Source: Lentzea cavernae
GTDB taxonomy: Bacteria; Actinomycetota; Actinomycetes; Mycobacteriales; Pseudonocardiaceae
Assembly: GCF_014653695.1 (NCBI RefSeq)
Contig: NZ_BNAR01000003.1
Span: 453,528 to 517,527 of the forward strand
Direction: 5' to 3'
Length of the DNA: 64,000 bases
Each line of letters opens with the position of its first letter. The first letter of the stretch is position 1. The notes under the pieces are model-generated. The model was given only the letters and a program-made list of their open reading frames with translations. It did no database searches and had not been told where the DNA came from. Shown piece after piece: positions 55,477-63,029 of the stretch. Made by a program: the position numbers and the translations under genes.

Positions 55477-55563
55477 AAGTCTGATCGGGGGGTGGCGCCG
55501 TGAGCAGGCTGATGGCACGCCTGTTTCGTTGGGCGGCTGTCTGTTTCGTAGTTGGGTTGCGTT
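55477..55563. other. spacer between IS30 element and palindrome
   Basis: No gene is seen. The sequence has a GGGGGGTGGCGCC stretch and G/T-rich text. Confidence 0.4.
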
Positions 55564-55707
55564 GGCGGTGGGGTCCCGTCACAAGTCGCACCAGGAGCTG
55601 GCCACATGCAGGTAGGGGTGTCAACTCGACGAAAAGCGTGTCGAGTTGACACCCCTACCTGCATGCAGCGAGAGCTGTGGTGCGACTCGTGACGGGACCC
55701 CACCGCC
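55564..55707. repeat. 144-nt nested palindrome
   Basis: Outer arms of 30 bp (55564-55593 with 55678-55707) match with one mismatch and begin GGCGGTGGGGTCCCGTCAC. Inner arms of 26 bp (55605-55630 with 55640-55665, beginning CATGCAGGTAGGGGTGTC) match perfectly around the 9-nt loop GAAAAGCGT. Between them are short unpaired parts of 11 and 12 nt. It is not protein-coding. It could be a miniature inverted-repeat element, a terminator for the M64 gene that ends at 55778, or a structured RNA. Confidence 0.9.
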
Positions 55708-55777
55708 CAGGCCTCCTGCTGAGGACTAAGGACGGCTCGCCTTCGGCTTCGCGGCTGTTGGGTGTTGCCCAGTCCGT

Positions 55778-56773
55778 CTAGCGGGCTAGCGGCTCCACCG
55801 GTTCTGTCGGTTCGTTCAGGGACGGGATCTTGGCCTTGAAGGCTTTGATCATGGCGTCCCTGCCGATGGAGTTGAACTCCTTGCCGAGGGTTCGCATGAT
55901 CGAGTTGCCGGTGGGGCGGTAGAGGCCCGTCTTGTAGTAGCGGGCACCCTCCACCGGGGCGATCACGCCGCCGTCCGGGGAGGGCTGGCCCAGGTATTCG
56001 CCCCACTTGGCGCCGGTGGGGTCCTTGGTGACGTTGATTTCTCGTGGTTCGTTGCCCGTGTAGTTGACGTACGGGTAGTCGTACTCGTCTGCCAGGCCGC
56101 CGATGGAGTGGCCCAGTTCGTGGATGGCGATCTGGCCTGCCTGGGCGTTGGAGCCGGAGGCGGTGGCCACCGAGCCGCCTGCGCCGCCGTACTTGGTGGT
56201 GTTGCCGAGGGCGATGACCTGGTCGTACTGCGGGGCTTGGGCGGCGAACTCCTTGGCCTTCGTCTCGTTGACGCAGAGGAGGCGTTCTGTGTTCGCGTCT
56301 CGGCCCTGGCACCAGAAGCCCATGTCGAGGGCTGTATTCTTGAGCAGGCCCTTGGTGGGGTCGTGGTCCACTCCGGACTCCGGGGAGATGACGTTGACCT
56401 GCCAGACGTTGAAGTACTGCTTGTAGGTGGCGAAGGGCTCCACCGAGGAGAGTTCTTCCCACTTGCTCTTCACGTTGGCGGTGTAGGTCGTGAGGTCGTC
56501 CGCGGTGTAGCCGTCGCCCACGAAGACCAGGTCGAAGCGGTCTGCTGAGTCGCCGGTCACCTGGACCGGGATCACTTCGGCCGCTTCGAGGGTGCGGAGG
56601 TCCGAGGACTTCTCCGGTGGGGCCTTCGGTGTTCGGGTTTGGGTGATGGTGCCGTCTTCGTTGAAGACTTCGCGCCATTCCGTCGCCGGGGCTGCGCCAC
56701 CGGCCGGTACCTGCGCGAACAGGGTCAGCGCGGTGACGGTCAGCGCTGGGAGGAGCAGCCGCGAACGATGCAT
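55778..56773 (-). CDS. secreted M64-family metallopeptidase
   Basis: The 331 residues have a signal peptide (MHRSRLLLPALTVTALTLFA, cleavage near AGGAA), a region DLVFVGDGYTADDLTTYTAN typical of M64 (IgA peptidase-like) proteins, and the zinc motif AIHELGHSIGGLADEYDYPY (HExGH with a downstream Asp/Glu). The protein is secreted. Its substrate is unknown; M64 was named from an IgA-cleaving enzyme, but soil actinomycete members have other targets. It interrupts the usual tlpA-ccdA order. Confidence 0.9.
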   Translation of the reverse strand: MHRSRLLLPALTVTALTLFAQVPAGGAAPATEWREVFNEDGTITQTRTPKAPPEKSSDLRTLEAAEVIPVQVTGDSADRFDLVFVGDGYTADDLTTYTANVKSKWEELSSVEPFATYKQYFNVWQVNVISPESGVDHDPTKGLLKNTALDMGFWCQGRDANTERLLCVNETKAKEFAAQAPQYDQVIALGNTTKYGGAGGSVATASGSNAQAGQIAIHELGHSIGGLADEYDYPYVNYTGNEPREINVTKDPTGAKWGEYLGQPSPDGGVIAPVEGARYYKTGLYRPTGNSIMRTLGKEFNSIGRDAMIKAFKAKIPSLNEPTEPVEPLAR

Positions 56774-56779
56774 GTGTTT

Positions 56780-56785
56780 ACGCTA
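56780..56785 (-). promoter_or_regulatory. -10 element of the M64 gene, leaderless
   Basis: On the minus strand TAGCGT lies 6 nt before the ATG at 56773. Confidence 0.5.
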
Positions 56786-56892
56786 AGCAACCATGAGGTC
56801 ACCCACAAGCGGCAATTGTTGGCACTTTTGGCCCAACGGTTGTACCTAGGTCTTAAACGGAGACCGGTCGTCGCGTGATCTGGGCAACTACC

Positions 56893-56898
56893 TACTCT
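56893..56898 (+). promoter_or_regulatory. -10 element of ccdA, leaderless
   Basis: TACTCT lies 7 nt before the GTG at 56906. This gives the cytochrome c maturation genes their own promoter, separate from the hem-tlpA transcript. Confidence 0.55.
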
Positions 56899-56905
56899 GA
56901 GGGTT

Positions 56906-57682
56906 GTGAACCCCACTGATCTGGTGATCTCCGGGCCGCTGTTGTTGGCCACGGGGGTTGCTTTGCTGGCGGGTTTTATCTCGTTCGCGTCGCCGTGCGT
57001 GGTGCCGCTGGTGCCGGGGTACCTGGCCTACCTCGCCGGGCTGGTCGGGGCGGAGGCGCCTCGGGTCGAGGCGAACGAACCCGCCAAGCAGGGGCGGTTG
57101 CGGGTTGCCGGGGCCTCCTTGTTGTTCGTGCTGGGGTTCACGGTCGTTTTCGCGTTGGCGTCCATGGCGATCCTCGGAACGACGGAGGCGTTGTTCCTCA
57201 ACGCGGATCTGTTCCAGCGCATCGGTGGGGTCGTCACGATCCTGATGGGACTGGTCTTCATCGGACTCGTTCCGGCGCTGCAGAAGGACGTGCGGTTCCA
57301 CACCAAGCCGCGGGCCGGGCTGCTCGGGGCGCCGGTGCTCGGGGCCGTGTTCGCGCTCGGGTGGACGCCGTGCCTCGGGCCGACGCTGGCCGGGGTGCTC
57401 GCGCTGTCGAACGGGACCGAGGTCGGGTCGTCCACTGTGCGCGGCGGGTTCCTGGTGCTGGCCTACTGCCTGGGGCTCGGGTTGCCGTTCGTGGTGCTCG
57501 CGCTCGGCGCGCGGTGGGCGTTGGGTGTGACGAAGTGGCTGCGCACGCACGCCCGGCAGGTGCAGGTCTTCGGTGGCGTGCTGCTGATCCTGGTCGGGAT
57601 CGCGCTGGTCACCGGGCTCTGGGGTGAGTTCGTCGGGTGGCTGCGCTACTCGTTCGTCGACGTCGTGAGGCTGCCGCTCTAG
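56906..57682 (+). CDS. ccdA: cytochrome c biogenesis protein CcdA (DsbD family)
   Basis: CcdA carries reducing power across the membrane to the TlpA-like thioredoxin. The 258 residues have six membrane helices with the redox cysteines in FASPCVVPLVPGYLAYLAGL (helix 1) and LGWTPCLGPTLAGVLAL (helix 4). It starts at a GTG; its stop shares one base with the resB start (TAGTG). It equals Rv0527. Confidence 0.95.
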   Translation: MNPTDLVISGPLLLATGVALLAGFISFASPCVVPLVPGYLAYLAGLVGAEAPRVEANEPAKQGRLRVAGASLLFVLGFTVVFALASMAILGTTEALFLNADLFQRIGGVVTILMGLVFIGLVPALQKDVRFHTKPRAGLLGAPVLGAVFALGWTPCLGPTLAGVLALSNGTEVGSSTVRGGFLVLAYCLGLGLPFVVLALGARWALGVTKWLRTHARQVQVFGGVLLILVGIALVTGLWGEFVGWLRYSFVDVVRLPL

Positions 57683-59199
57683 TGATCGCCTTCCTCCGCA
57701 ACACGTGGCGCGGGCTCACCTCGATGAGGACCGCGCTGACCCTGCTGTTCCTGCTCGCGCTCGCGGCGATGCCCGGTGCGCTGCTGCCGCAGCTGTCGCT
57801 GAACAGGGCCAAGGTCGACGAGTACGTCGCGGAAAAGGGCTGGTGGGGCGAGCTGCTCCTCAAGCTCGGGTTCTTCGAGGTGTACGCGACGCCGTGGTTC
57901 GCGGCGATCTACCTGTTGCTCTTCACGTCCCTCGTCGGGTGTCTGCTTCCCCGCACGTGGGAGTACTTCAAGCAGATGCGCGCGAAGCCCGTGCTGACGC
58001 CGCGCAACCTCTCGCGCATGCCGCACCACGCGCAGGCCGAGCTGGACGTCACGCCGGACGAGGCACTCGGCAAGGCCAAGAAGGTCCTGCGCGGCTGGCG
58101 GATGGACAGCGGTGAGGGCACGGTCAGCGCCGAGCGCGGGTTCCTGCGCGAGACCGGCAACCTGGTCTTCCACTTCGCGTTGCTGGGCCTGCTGGTGTCG
58201 TTCGCGCTGGGCAAGATGTTCAACTACGAGGGCCAGATCATCGTCCAGGCCAACGGTGGCCAGTTCTGCAACGGCGGCATCTTCAACTACGACCAGTTCC
58301 GGCCGGGGCTGCAGGTCGACGGCACGGACCTGACGCCGTTCTGCGTCGAGATCGGCAAGTTCTCCGCGGAGTACCTCGAGAACGGCCAGCCCGTCGGCTT
58401 CCAGGCGGACATCCGCTACCAGTCGGGCGGCGACCTCGCGTCGAACACCTGGAAGCCGTACACGCTGCAGGTCAACCACCCGCTGCGCACCGAAGGCGAC
58501 CGCGTCTACCTGCTCGGCCACGGCTACACGCCGACGTTCACGGTGACGTTCCCCAACGGCGAGAAGCGCACGCAGGGCATCCAGTGGCTGCCGGCCGACC
58601 AGCTCACGCTGGCCTCCGAGGGCGCGACGAAGTTCGACCCGCCGGGCATCACGGACTCCGAGACGCGCCGCAAGAACCAGATCGCCGTGACGGGGCTGCT
58701 GGCGCCGACGCCGTTGCTGCACGGCGGCATCCTGAACTCGAAGTTCCCCGCCCTGGACAACCCGATGGTCGCCGTCGACGTGTACCGCGGCGACCTCGGC
58801 GTGGACGACGGGCGAGGTCAGTCGATCTTCTCGATCGACCAGAAGATGGTCGAGCAGGGCCGCCTGGCCAAGGTCGCGCGCAAGAACCTCGCGCTGGGCG
58901 AGGAGATCGCGCTCGACGACGGCACCAAGGTGCGCTTCGACTCCGTGAACGACTGGGTGTCGTTGCAGGTGTCGCACGACCCGACACAGATCTACGTGCT
59001 CGCGTTCGCCATCCTGATCATCCTCGGCCTGGGGGTCTCGCTGACCGTCAAGCGCCGCAGGGTGTGGGTGCGTGCGACCCGTTTGGAAGACGGGCGTACT
59101 TTGGTCGAGGTCGGCGGGCTCGCCCGCACTGACCAGGCAGGATACGGCGAGGAGTTCACGCGGCTGGCCCGCGCGGTTCTGAACGAGGAGAAGTCCTGA
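57682..59199 (+). CDS. resB: cytochrome c biogenesis protein ResB
   Basis: ResB (Ccs1) with CcsB forms the system II haem lyase that transfers haem to apocytochrome c outside the membrane. The 505 residues have three N-terminal helices (TALTLLFLLALAAMPGALLP, FAAIYLLLFTSLVGCLLPRT, LVFHFALLGLLVSFALGKMF), a large extracytoplasmic domain and a last helix (IYVLAFAILIILGLGVSLTV). The GTG at 57682 follows the ccdA stop and the end shares one base with ccsB. It equals Rv0528. Confidence 0.95.
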   Translation: MIAFLRNTWRGLTSMRTALTLLFLLALAAMPGALLPQLSLNRAKVDEYVAEKGWWGELLLKLGFFEVYATPWFAAIYLLLFTSLVGCLLPRTWEYFKQMRAKPVLTPRNLSRMPHHAQAELDVTPDEALGKAKKVLRGWRMDSGEGTVSAERGFLRETGNLVFHFALLGLLVSFALGKMFNYEGQIIVQANGGQFCNGGIFNYDQFRPGLQVDGTDLTPFCVEIGKFSAEYLENGQPVGFQADIRYQSGGDLASNTWKPYTLQVNHPLRTEGDRVYLLGHGYTPTFTVTFPNGEKRTQGIQWLPADQLTLASEGATKFDPPGITDSETRRKNQIAVTGLLAPTPLLHGGILNSKFPALDNPMVAVDVYRGDLGVDDGRGQSIFSIDQKMVEQGRLAKVARKNLALGEEIALDDGTKVRFDSVNDWVSLQVSHDPTQIYVLAFAILIILGLGVSLTVKRRRVWVRATRLEDGRTLVEVGGLARTDQAGYGEEFTRLARAVLNEEKS

Positions 59200-60110
59200 T
59201 GCCGGTTGACGAGACCCTCGCGACCTACAGCGACTGGCTGTACCGCAGCGCGTTGGGCGTCTACCTCTTCGCGATCCTGCTGTACGCGGTGGAGCAGGCG
59301 TTCGCCCGCGCCCCGCGCAAGGAGCTGGTCGGGGCAGGTGGGCCGGACGTCCTCACCGACGAGCCGAAGGCCGAGCTGAGCAGGGCCGAGCGCATCGGCC
59401 GCATGGGCGCCGCGATGACGGTCCTCGGCGCGGTGCTGCACCTCGGGTCGTTGGTCATGCGCGGCCTGTCCGCCGGGCGCGCGCCCTGGGGCAACATGTA
59501 CGAGTACATGTCGTTGCTGTGCCTCGCGGCCGTGGTGACGTGGATCGTGCTGATGGTGAAGTTCCCCATCCGCCGCCTCGGTGCGTTCGTGCTGCCGCCG
59601 ATCCTGATCCTGCTGTTCCTCGGCGGCACCGTCCTGTACGCCGAGTCCGCGCCCGTCCAGCCGGCTCTGCGGTCGTACTGGCTGGTGATCCACGTCTCGG
59701 TGATCTCGATCTCGTCCGGCGTGCTGCTGATCCCCGGCGTGACGTCGATCCTCTACCTGCTCAAGGACAGCAAGCCCGACCGCTTCCCCAAGCTGCCGTC
59801 CGCCGACGTGCTCGACCGCATGTCGTACCGGACCACCGTGCTCGCGTTCCCGCTCTTCACGGCCGGGATCATCTGCGGCGCGATCTGGGCGGAAGCGGCC
59901 TGGGGCCGGTTCTGGGGCTGGGACCCGAAGGAGACGGTGGCGTTCGTCTCGTGGGTGGTCTACGCGGCGTACCTGCACGCGCGCGCGACGGCCGGTTGGC
60001 GTGGCCGTGGGGCCGCCTGGATCAACATCGCGGGTTTCGCCCTGAACGTGTTCAACCTGTTCTTCATCAACTTGGTCACTACTGGGTTGCATTCGTACGC
60101 AGGTCTCTAA
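59199..60110 (+). CDS. ccsB: cytochrome c biogenesis protein CcsB/CcsA
   Basis: The 303-residue haem handling protein has eight membrane helices and the tryptophan-rich WWD signature WGRFWGWDPKETVAFVSW, plus haem-ligand histidines in LHLGSLVMRGLS, LVIHVSVISIS and AAYLHARATAGW. It is at the Rv0529 position. It completes the TlpA-CcdA-ResB-CcsB set of system II. Confidence 0.96.
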   Translation: MPVDETLATYSDWLYRSALGVYLFAILLYAVEQAFARAPRKELVGAGGPDVLTDEPKAELSRAERIGRMGAAMTVLGAVLHLGSLVMRGLSAGRAPWGNMYEYMSLLCLAAVVTWIVLMVKFPIRRLGAFVLPPILILLFLGGTVLYAESAPVQPALRSYWLVIHVSVISISSGVLLIPGVTSILYLLKDSKPDRFPKLPSADVLDRMSYRTTVLAFPLFTAGIICGAIWAEAAWGRFWGWDPKETVAFVSWVVYAAYLHARATAGWRGRGAAWINIAGFALNVFNLFFINLVTTGLHSYAGL

Positions 60111-60142
60111 CGAGTTAAGCCCCCAGGTCGATGGAACCGATA

Positions 60143-60167
60143 CCGGTTGCGTACCGTCGCAACCCGG
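60143..60167. other. hairpin in the leader of the ParA-like gene
   Basis: CCGGTTGCG and CGCAACC-CGG can pair around TACCGT, about 50 nt upstream of the GTG at 60214. It may be a terminator for ccsB or a leader element. Confidence 0.4.
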
Positions 60168-60213
60168 GGGTCGGGGAAGTCTCGGTCTCTCTTGCTCAGG
60201 GAGGGCCACAGCG

Positions 60214-61581
60214 GTGAACTGGCAATCACCGGGTGAGGATCAGGGCTCCGGCCCGCAGTACGTCGACCCGCAGGCGGCGGCCTACCTCGACCCGCAGCAA
60301 TCCGGCCCGCAGAACGTCGGCGGCAGCCAATCAGGCCCTCACAACGTGGGCGGCAACCAGTCGGGGTCGTACCAGGTGCCGGGCAACGCCTCCGGCCCGT
60401 ACCAGGTCCCCGGCGGCGCTTCCGGCCCCTACCAGGTCCCGGGCAACGCCTCGGGCCCGTACCAGGTGCCGCCCGGCGCTTCCGGGCCCTATCCGGTGCC
60501 CGGCAACGTTTCCGGCCCGTACCAGGTGCCCGGCAACGCGTCCGGTCCCTACCCGGTGCCCGGCTCGCAGTCCGGTCCGCACCAGGTCGGCAGCACGGCG
60601 CAGTACGGCCAGTTCGCCGGCCAGCAGTTCCCGAACAACTTCCCGCAGCAGGAGTACCGCTCGCAGGCCGAGCAGGTGTCGTCGCAGCAGCTGATCAAGA
60701 AGGAGAAGCGTCCGCCGACGTCCGGCTGGCGCAAGTCCCTGCACTCGATCACCGGTGGCGCCGTCAACCTCGGCGAGAGCCCGGCCGACGTGCGGCGGCG
60801 CGAGCTGATCGCGCGGATCAACCAGCCCCTGCGCGGGTGCTACAAGATCGCGATGCTGTCCCTGAAGGGCGGCGTCGGCAAGACCACGACGACCACGACG
60901 CTCGGGTCCACGTTCTCGTCGCTGCGCGGTGACCGGGTCGTCGCCGTCGACGCGAACCCCGACCGCGGCACGCTGGCGTTGAAGATCCCGCGCGAGACCA
61001 CGGCGACCGTGCGGCACCTGCTGCGCGACGCCCCGCGGATCAAGAAGTACAGCGACGTGCGCGCATACACCTCGCAGTCGCCCGCGCGCCTCGAGGTGCT
61101 GGCGTCCGAGCAGGACCCGTCGGTGTCGGAGGCGTTCAGCGAGGACGACTACCGGCGCACGGTGGAGCTGCTGGAGCACTTCTACAACATCGTGCTCACC
61201 GACTGCGGCACCGGCCTGATGCACTCCGCGATGAAGGGCGTGCTGGACGAGGCCGACTCGCTGGTCCTCGTGTCGTCCGGCTCGGTCGACGGCGCGCAGA
61301 CGTCAGCGGCGACGCTCGACTGGCTGGAGGCGCACGGCTACCGCGACCTGGTCGCGAAGTCCGTGTGCGTCATCAACTCCGTGCGCCCGAAGTCGGGCAA
61401 GGTCGACCTCGACAAGCTCGCCGCCCACTTCCAGCAGCGATGCCGTGCCGTGGTCCGCCTGCCGTTCGACGAGCACCTCGAAGAGGGCGCCGAGATCGCG
61501 CTGGACCAGCTCGCGCCGGAGACCCGCCTCGCGTTGCTGGAACTCGCCGCGGTGGTCGCGGACGACTTCCCGCACAACTGA
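60214..61581 (+). CDS. ParA/MinD-like ATPase with N-terminal SGPYQVPGNA repeats
   Basis: The 455 residues begin with a low-complexity part (about 1-150) made of repeated SGPYQVPGNA, SGPYPVPGNV and SGPHNVGG units, then a linker and a MinD/ParA-type ATPase with deviant Walker A LSLKGGVGKTTTTTTLGSTF, VAVDANPDRGTLALKI and DCGTGLMHSAMKGVLDEAD. It matches Rv0530, conserved after the ccs genes, of unknown function. GGGAGGG before the GTG supports the start. Confidence 0.9.
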   Translation: MNWQSPGEDQGSGPQYVDPQAAAYLDPQQSGPQNVGGSQSGPHNVGGNQSGSYQVPGNASGPYQVPGGASGPYQVPGNASGPYQVPPGASGPYPVPGNVSGPYQVPGNASGPYPVPGSQSGPHQVGSTAQYGQFAGQQFPNNFPQQEYRSQAEQVSSQQLIKKEKRPPTSGWRKSLHSITGGAVNLGESPADVRRRELIARINQPLRGCYKIAMLSLKGGVGKTTTTTTLGSTFSSLRGDRVVAVDANPDRGTLALKIPRETTATVRHLLRDAPRIKKYSDVRAYTSQSPARLEVLASEQDPSVSEAFSEDDYRRTVELLEHFYNIVLTDCGTGLMHSAMKGVLDEADSLVLVSSGSVDGAQTSAATLDWLEAHGYRDLVAKSVCVINSVRPKSGKVDLDKLAAHFQQRCRAVVRLPFDEHLEEGAEIALDQLAPETRLALLELAAVVADDFPHN

Positions 61582-61606
61582 GCGGGTCAGCGCACGACAG
61601 TGGCGG

Positions 61607-61634
61607 AAAGGGGTCCTGGGATCAGGGCCCCTTT
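61607..61634. terminator. terminator between convergent genes
   Basis: AAAGGGGTCCTG (61607-61618) pairs with CAGGGCCCCTTT (61623-61634) over GGAT with one wobble pair. The right arm runs into TT. Confidence 0.85.
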
Positions 61635-61639
61635 TCCGT

Positions 61640-61807
61640 TCACTCGTCGCGCTTGCGCTGCTCGTCGAGCTTGCGCAGGAACTCCGGGTCGTCGTCGGGT
61701 GCGATCACCTTGCGGCCTGAAGTGAACTCCGAGTGCTGCGGGGCGAACGCTCGCCACACGAGCACAGCCACGGTGAGCGCACCGATCACCGCCAGCAGGT
61801 AGATCAT
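61640..61807 (-). CDS. small single-helix membrane protein
   Basis: This 55-residue protein starts with the membrane helix MIYLLAVIGALTVAVLVWRA and ends in a charged cytoplasmic tail (APDDDPEFLRKLDEQRKRDE). GGAGGT 9 nt before the ATG at 61807 favours this start over the ATG at 61831. I recognise no family. It lies downstream of bldC on the same strand. Confidence 0.75.
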   Translation of the reverse strand: MIYLLAVIGALTVAVLVWRAFAPQHSEFTSGRKVIAPDDDPEFLRKLDEQRKRDE

Positions 61808-61864
61808 CGTGTCGCCACCTCCCTTTGCCACGAGATTACCCGCGGCACAGGGATTACTACGGTT

Positions 61865-62071
61865 TCAGTGGCGGACGGGTTCAGTCGCCTCGGTCGTCAG
61901 CTCCGAAAGGAGCTGCTTCACCTCGGTCTCACGGAACCTGCGATGTCCTCCAGGGGTGCGGATCGAGCCGATGCGACCTGCGGTGGCCCATCGGGTCACG
62001 GTCTTCGGGTCGACCCGGAACAGATTGGCGACTTCCCCAGGCGTCAAGAGCCGCTCGGTGGCTGCAGTCAC
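61865..62071 (-). CDS. bldC: developmental transcriptional regulator BldC
   Basis: The 68 residues are a MerR-like winged helix: RLLTPGEVANLFRVDPKTVT, RWATAGRIGSIRTPGGHRRF, RETEVKQLLSEL. This is nearly the Streptomyces BldC sequence, which cooperatively coats DNA repeats and delays entry into development. GGAGG lies upstream of the GTG at 62071. With bldN in the same window it shows an aerial-mycelium type regulatory set. Confidence 0.95.
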   Translation of the reverse strand: MTAATERLLTPGEVANLFRVDPKTVTRWATAGRIGSIRTPGGHRRFRETEVKQLLSELTTEATEPVRH

Positions 62072-62250
62072 TCGTCCTCCTCAGATCAGACGTTCCGGTC
62101 TGATCGTGGCATCTGACCCATCAGGTACTCGAACGCTTGTTTTTTGGTAAAGAGGTAGTAAGGGACGACCGGGGCGAACCGGACAGAGTTCGCGACCCCG
62201 CGAACCAGCTGCTCGTGTGACCGCGGCTACGTGCACGCGTGCTCGGGGCA

Positions 62251-62256
62251 TAGGGT
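62251..62256 (+). promoter_or_regulatory. -10 element of the AsnC gene, leaderless
   Basis: TAGGGT lies 7 nt before the GTG at 62264. Confidence 0.5.
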
Positions 62257-62263
62257 GTCGCGG

Positions 62264-62728
62264 GTGGATGCTCTTGATCGACAGATCATCGCCGCGCTGC
62301 GCACCAACGGACGTGCCACGTACGCCGATCTCGGCAGGCAGGTCGGCCTGTCGGCGTCCGCCGTGCACGAGCGGGTCGGCAAGCTCGAGTCCAGCGGCGT
62401 GATCGTCGGGTACCACGCGGTCGTCGACCCCAGCGCGGTCGGCCTGGGCGTGACCGCCCTGATCGGCATCCACCCCACCGACATCGCGGACGACAACGAG
62501 GTCGCGGTCGCGTTGGCCGAGCTCAACGAGGTCGAGTCCTGCTACCGGGTCGCCGGTGACGAGTCGTTCATCGTCAAGGTCAGGGTGGCGACGGTGGACG
62601 ATCTGGAGCGCGCGCTCGGTCGGTTGCGGCGCATCCACGGTGTGGCCCGCACGCGCACGACTGTGGTGCTCTCCACGCGCTTCGAAGGACGCCCGAACAC
62701 CGGCGACGAGGAAAGCGACGTAACCTGA
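62264..62728 (+). CDS. Lrp/AsnC-family transcriptional regulator
   Basis: The 154 residues have the AsnC helix-turn-helix (LDRQIIAALRTNGRATYADL, GRQVGLSASAVHERVGKLES) and the RAM ligand-binding domain (LIGIHPTDIADDNEVAVALA, ESCYRVAGDESFIVKVRV). It probably binds an amino acid. Targets are unknown; the nearby PLP enzyme of cysteine metabolism at 63030 is a possible one. It starts at a GTG. Confidence 0.94.
   Translation: MDALDRQIIAALRTNGRATYADLGRQVGLSASAVHERVGKLESSGVIVGYHAVVDPSAVGLGVTALIGIHPTDIADDNEVAVALAELNEVESCYRVAGDESFIVKVRVATVDDLERALGRLRRIHGVARTRTTVVLSTRFEGRPNTGDEESDVT
62721..62726 (+). promoter_or_regulatory. -10 element of the DUF4229 gene, leaderless
   Basis: TAACCT lies 6 nt before the GTG at 62733, inside the end of the AsnC gene. 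Confidence 0.45.
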
Positions 62729-62732
62729 ACGG

Positions 62733-63002
62733 GTGCTCGCTCGTGATGTGACGCTCTACGTCCTCGCCCGCCTCGGTTTCGTCGCGGTGGTGACGGGCGC
62801 GCTCATCTTGTTCAAGGTTCCTTTGCTGCCCGCGCTGGCCGTCGGCGTGGTCGTGGCGCTGCCGGCGTCGTTGTTCCTCTTCAAGGGGCTGCGGCAGCGG
62901 GTGGCGACCGGCCTCGACGCCCACCAGGCGGCGCGCAGGTCCGAGCGCGACAAGTTGCGCAGCGAACTGCGTGGTGACGAAGGTCCTCTCACCCAGGCGT
63001 AG
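62733..63002 (+). CDS. DUF4229 membrane protein
   Basis: This 89-residue protein has two adjacent helices (LYVLARLGFVAVVTGALILF and LLPALAVGVVVALPASLFLF) and a charged C-terminal tail. It matches the small actinobacterial DUF4229 family of unknown function. It starts with a GTG. Confidence 0.88.
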   Translation: MLARDVTLYVLARLGFVAVVTGALILFKVPLLPALAVGVVVALPASLFLFKGLRQRVATGLDAHQAARRSERDKLRSELRGDEGPLTQA

Positions 63003-63016
63003 GACGTCTGCCCGGT

Positions 63017-63022
63017 TATCGT
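63017..63022 (+). promoter_or_regulatory. -10 element of the Cds1-like gene, leaderless
   Basis: TATCGT lies 7 nt before the GTG at 63030. Confidence 0.5.
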
Positions 63023-63029
63023 GCGGGCT

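Noticed and set aside
60111-60213. Riboswitch upstream of the ParA-like gene
   Set aside because: Only one short hairpin is seen, and no known riboswitch core is present.
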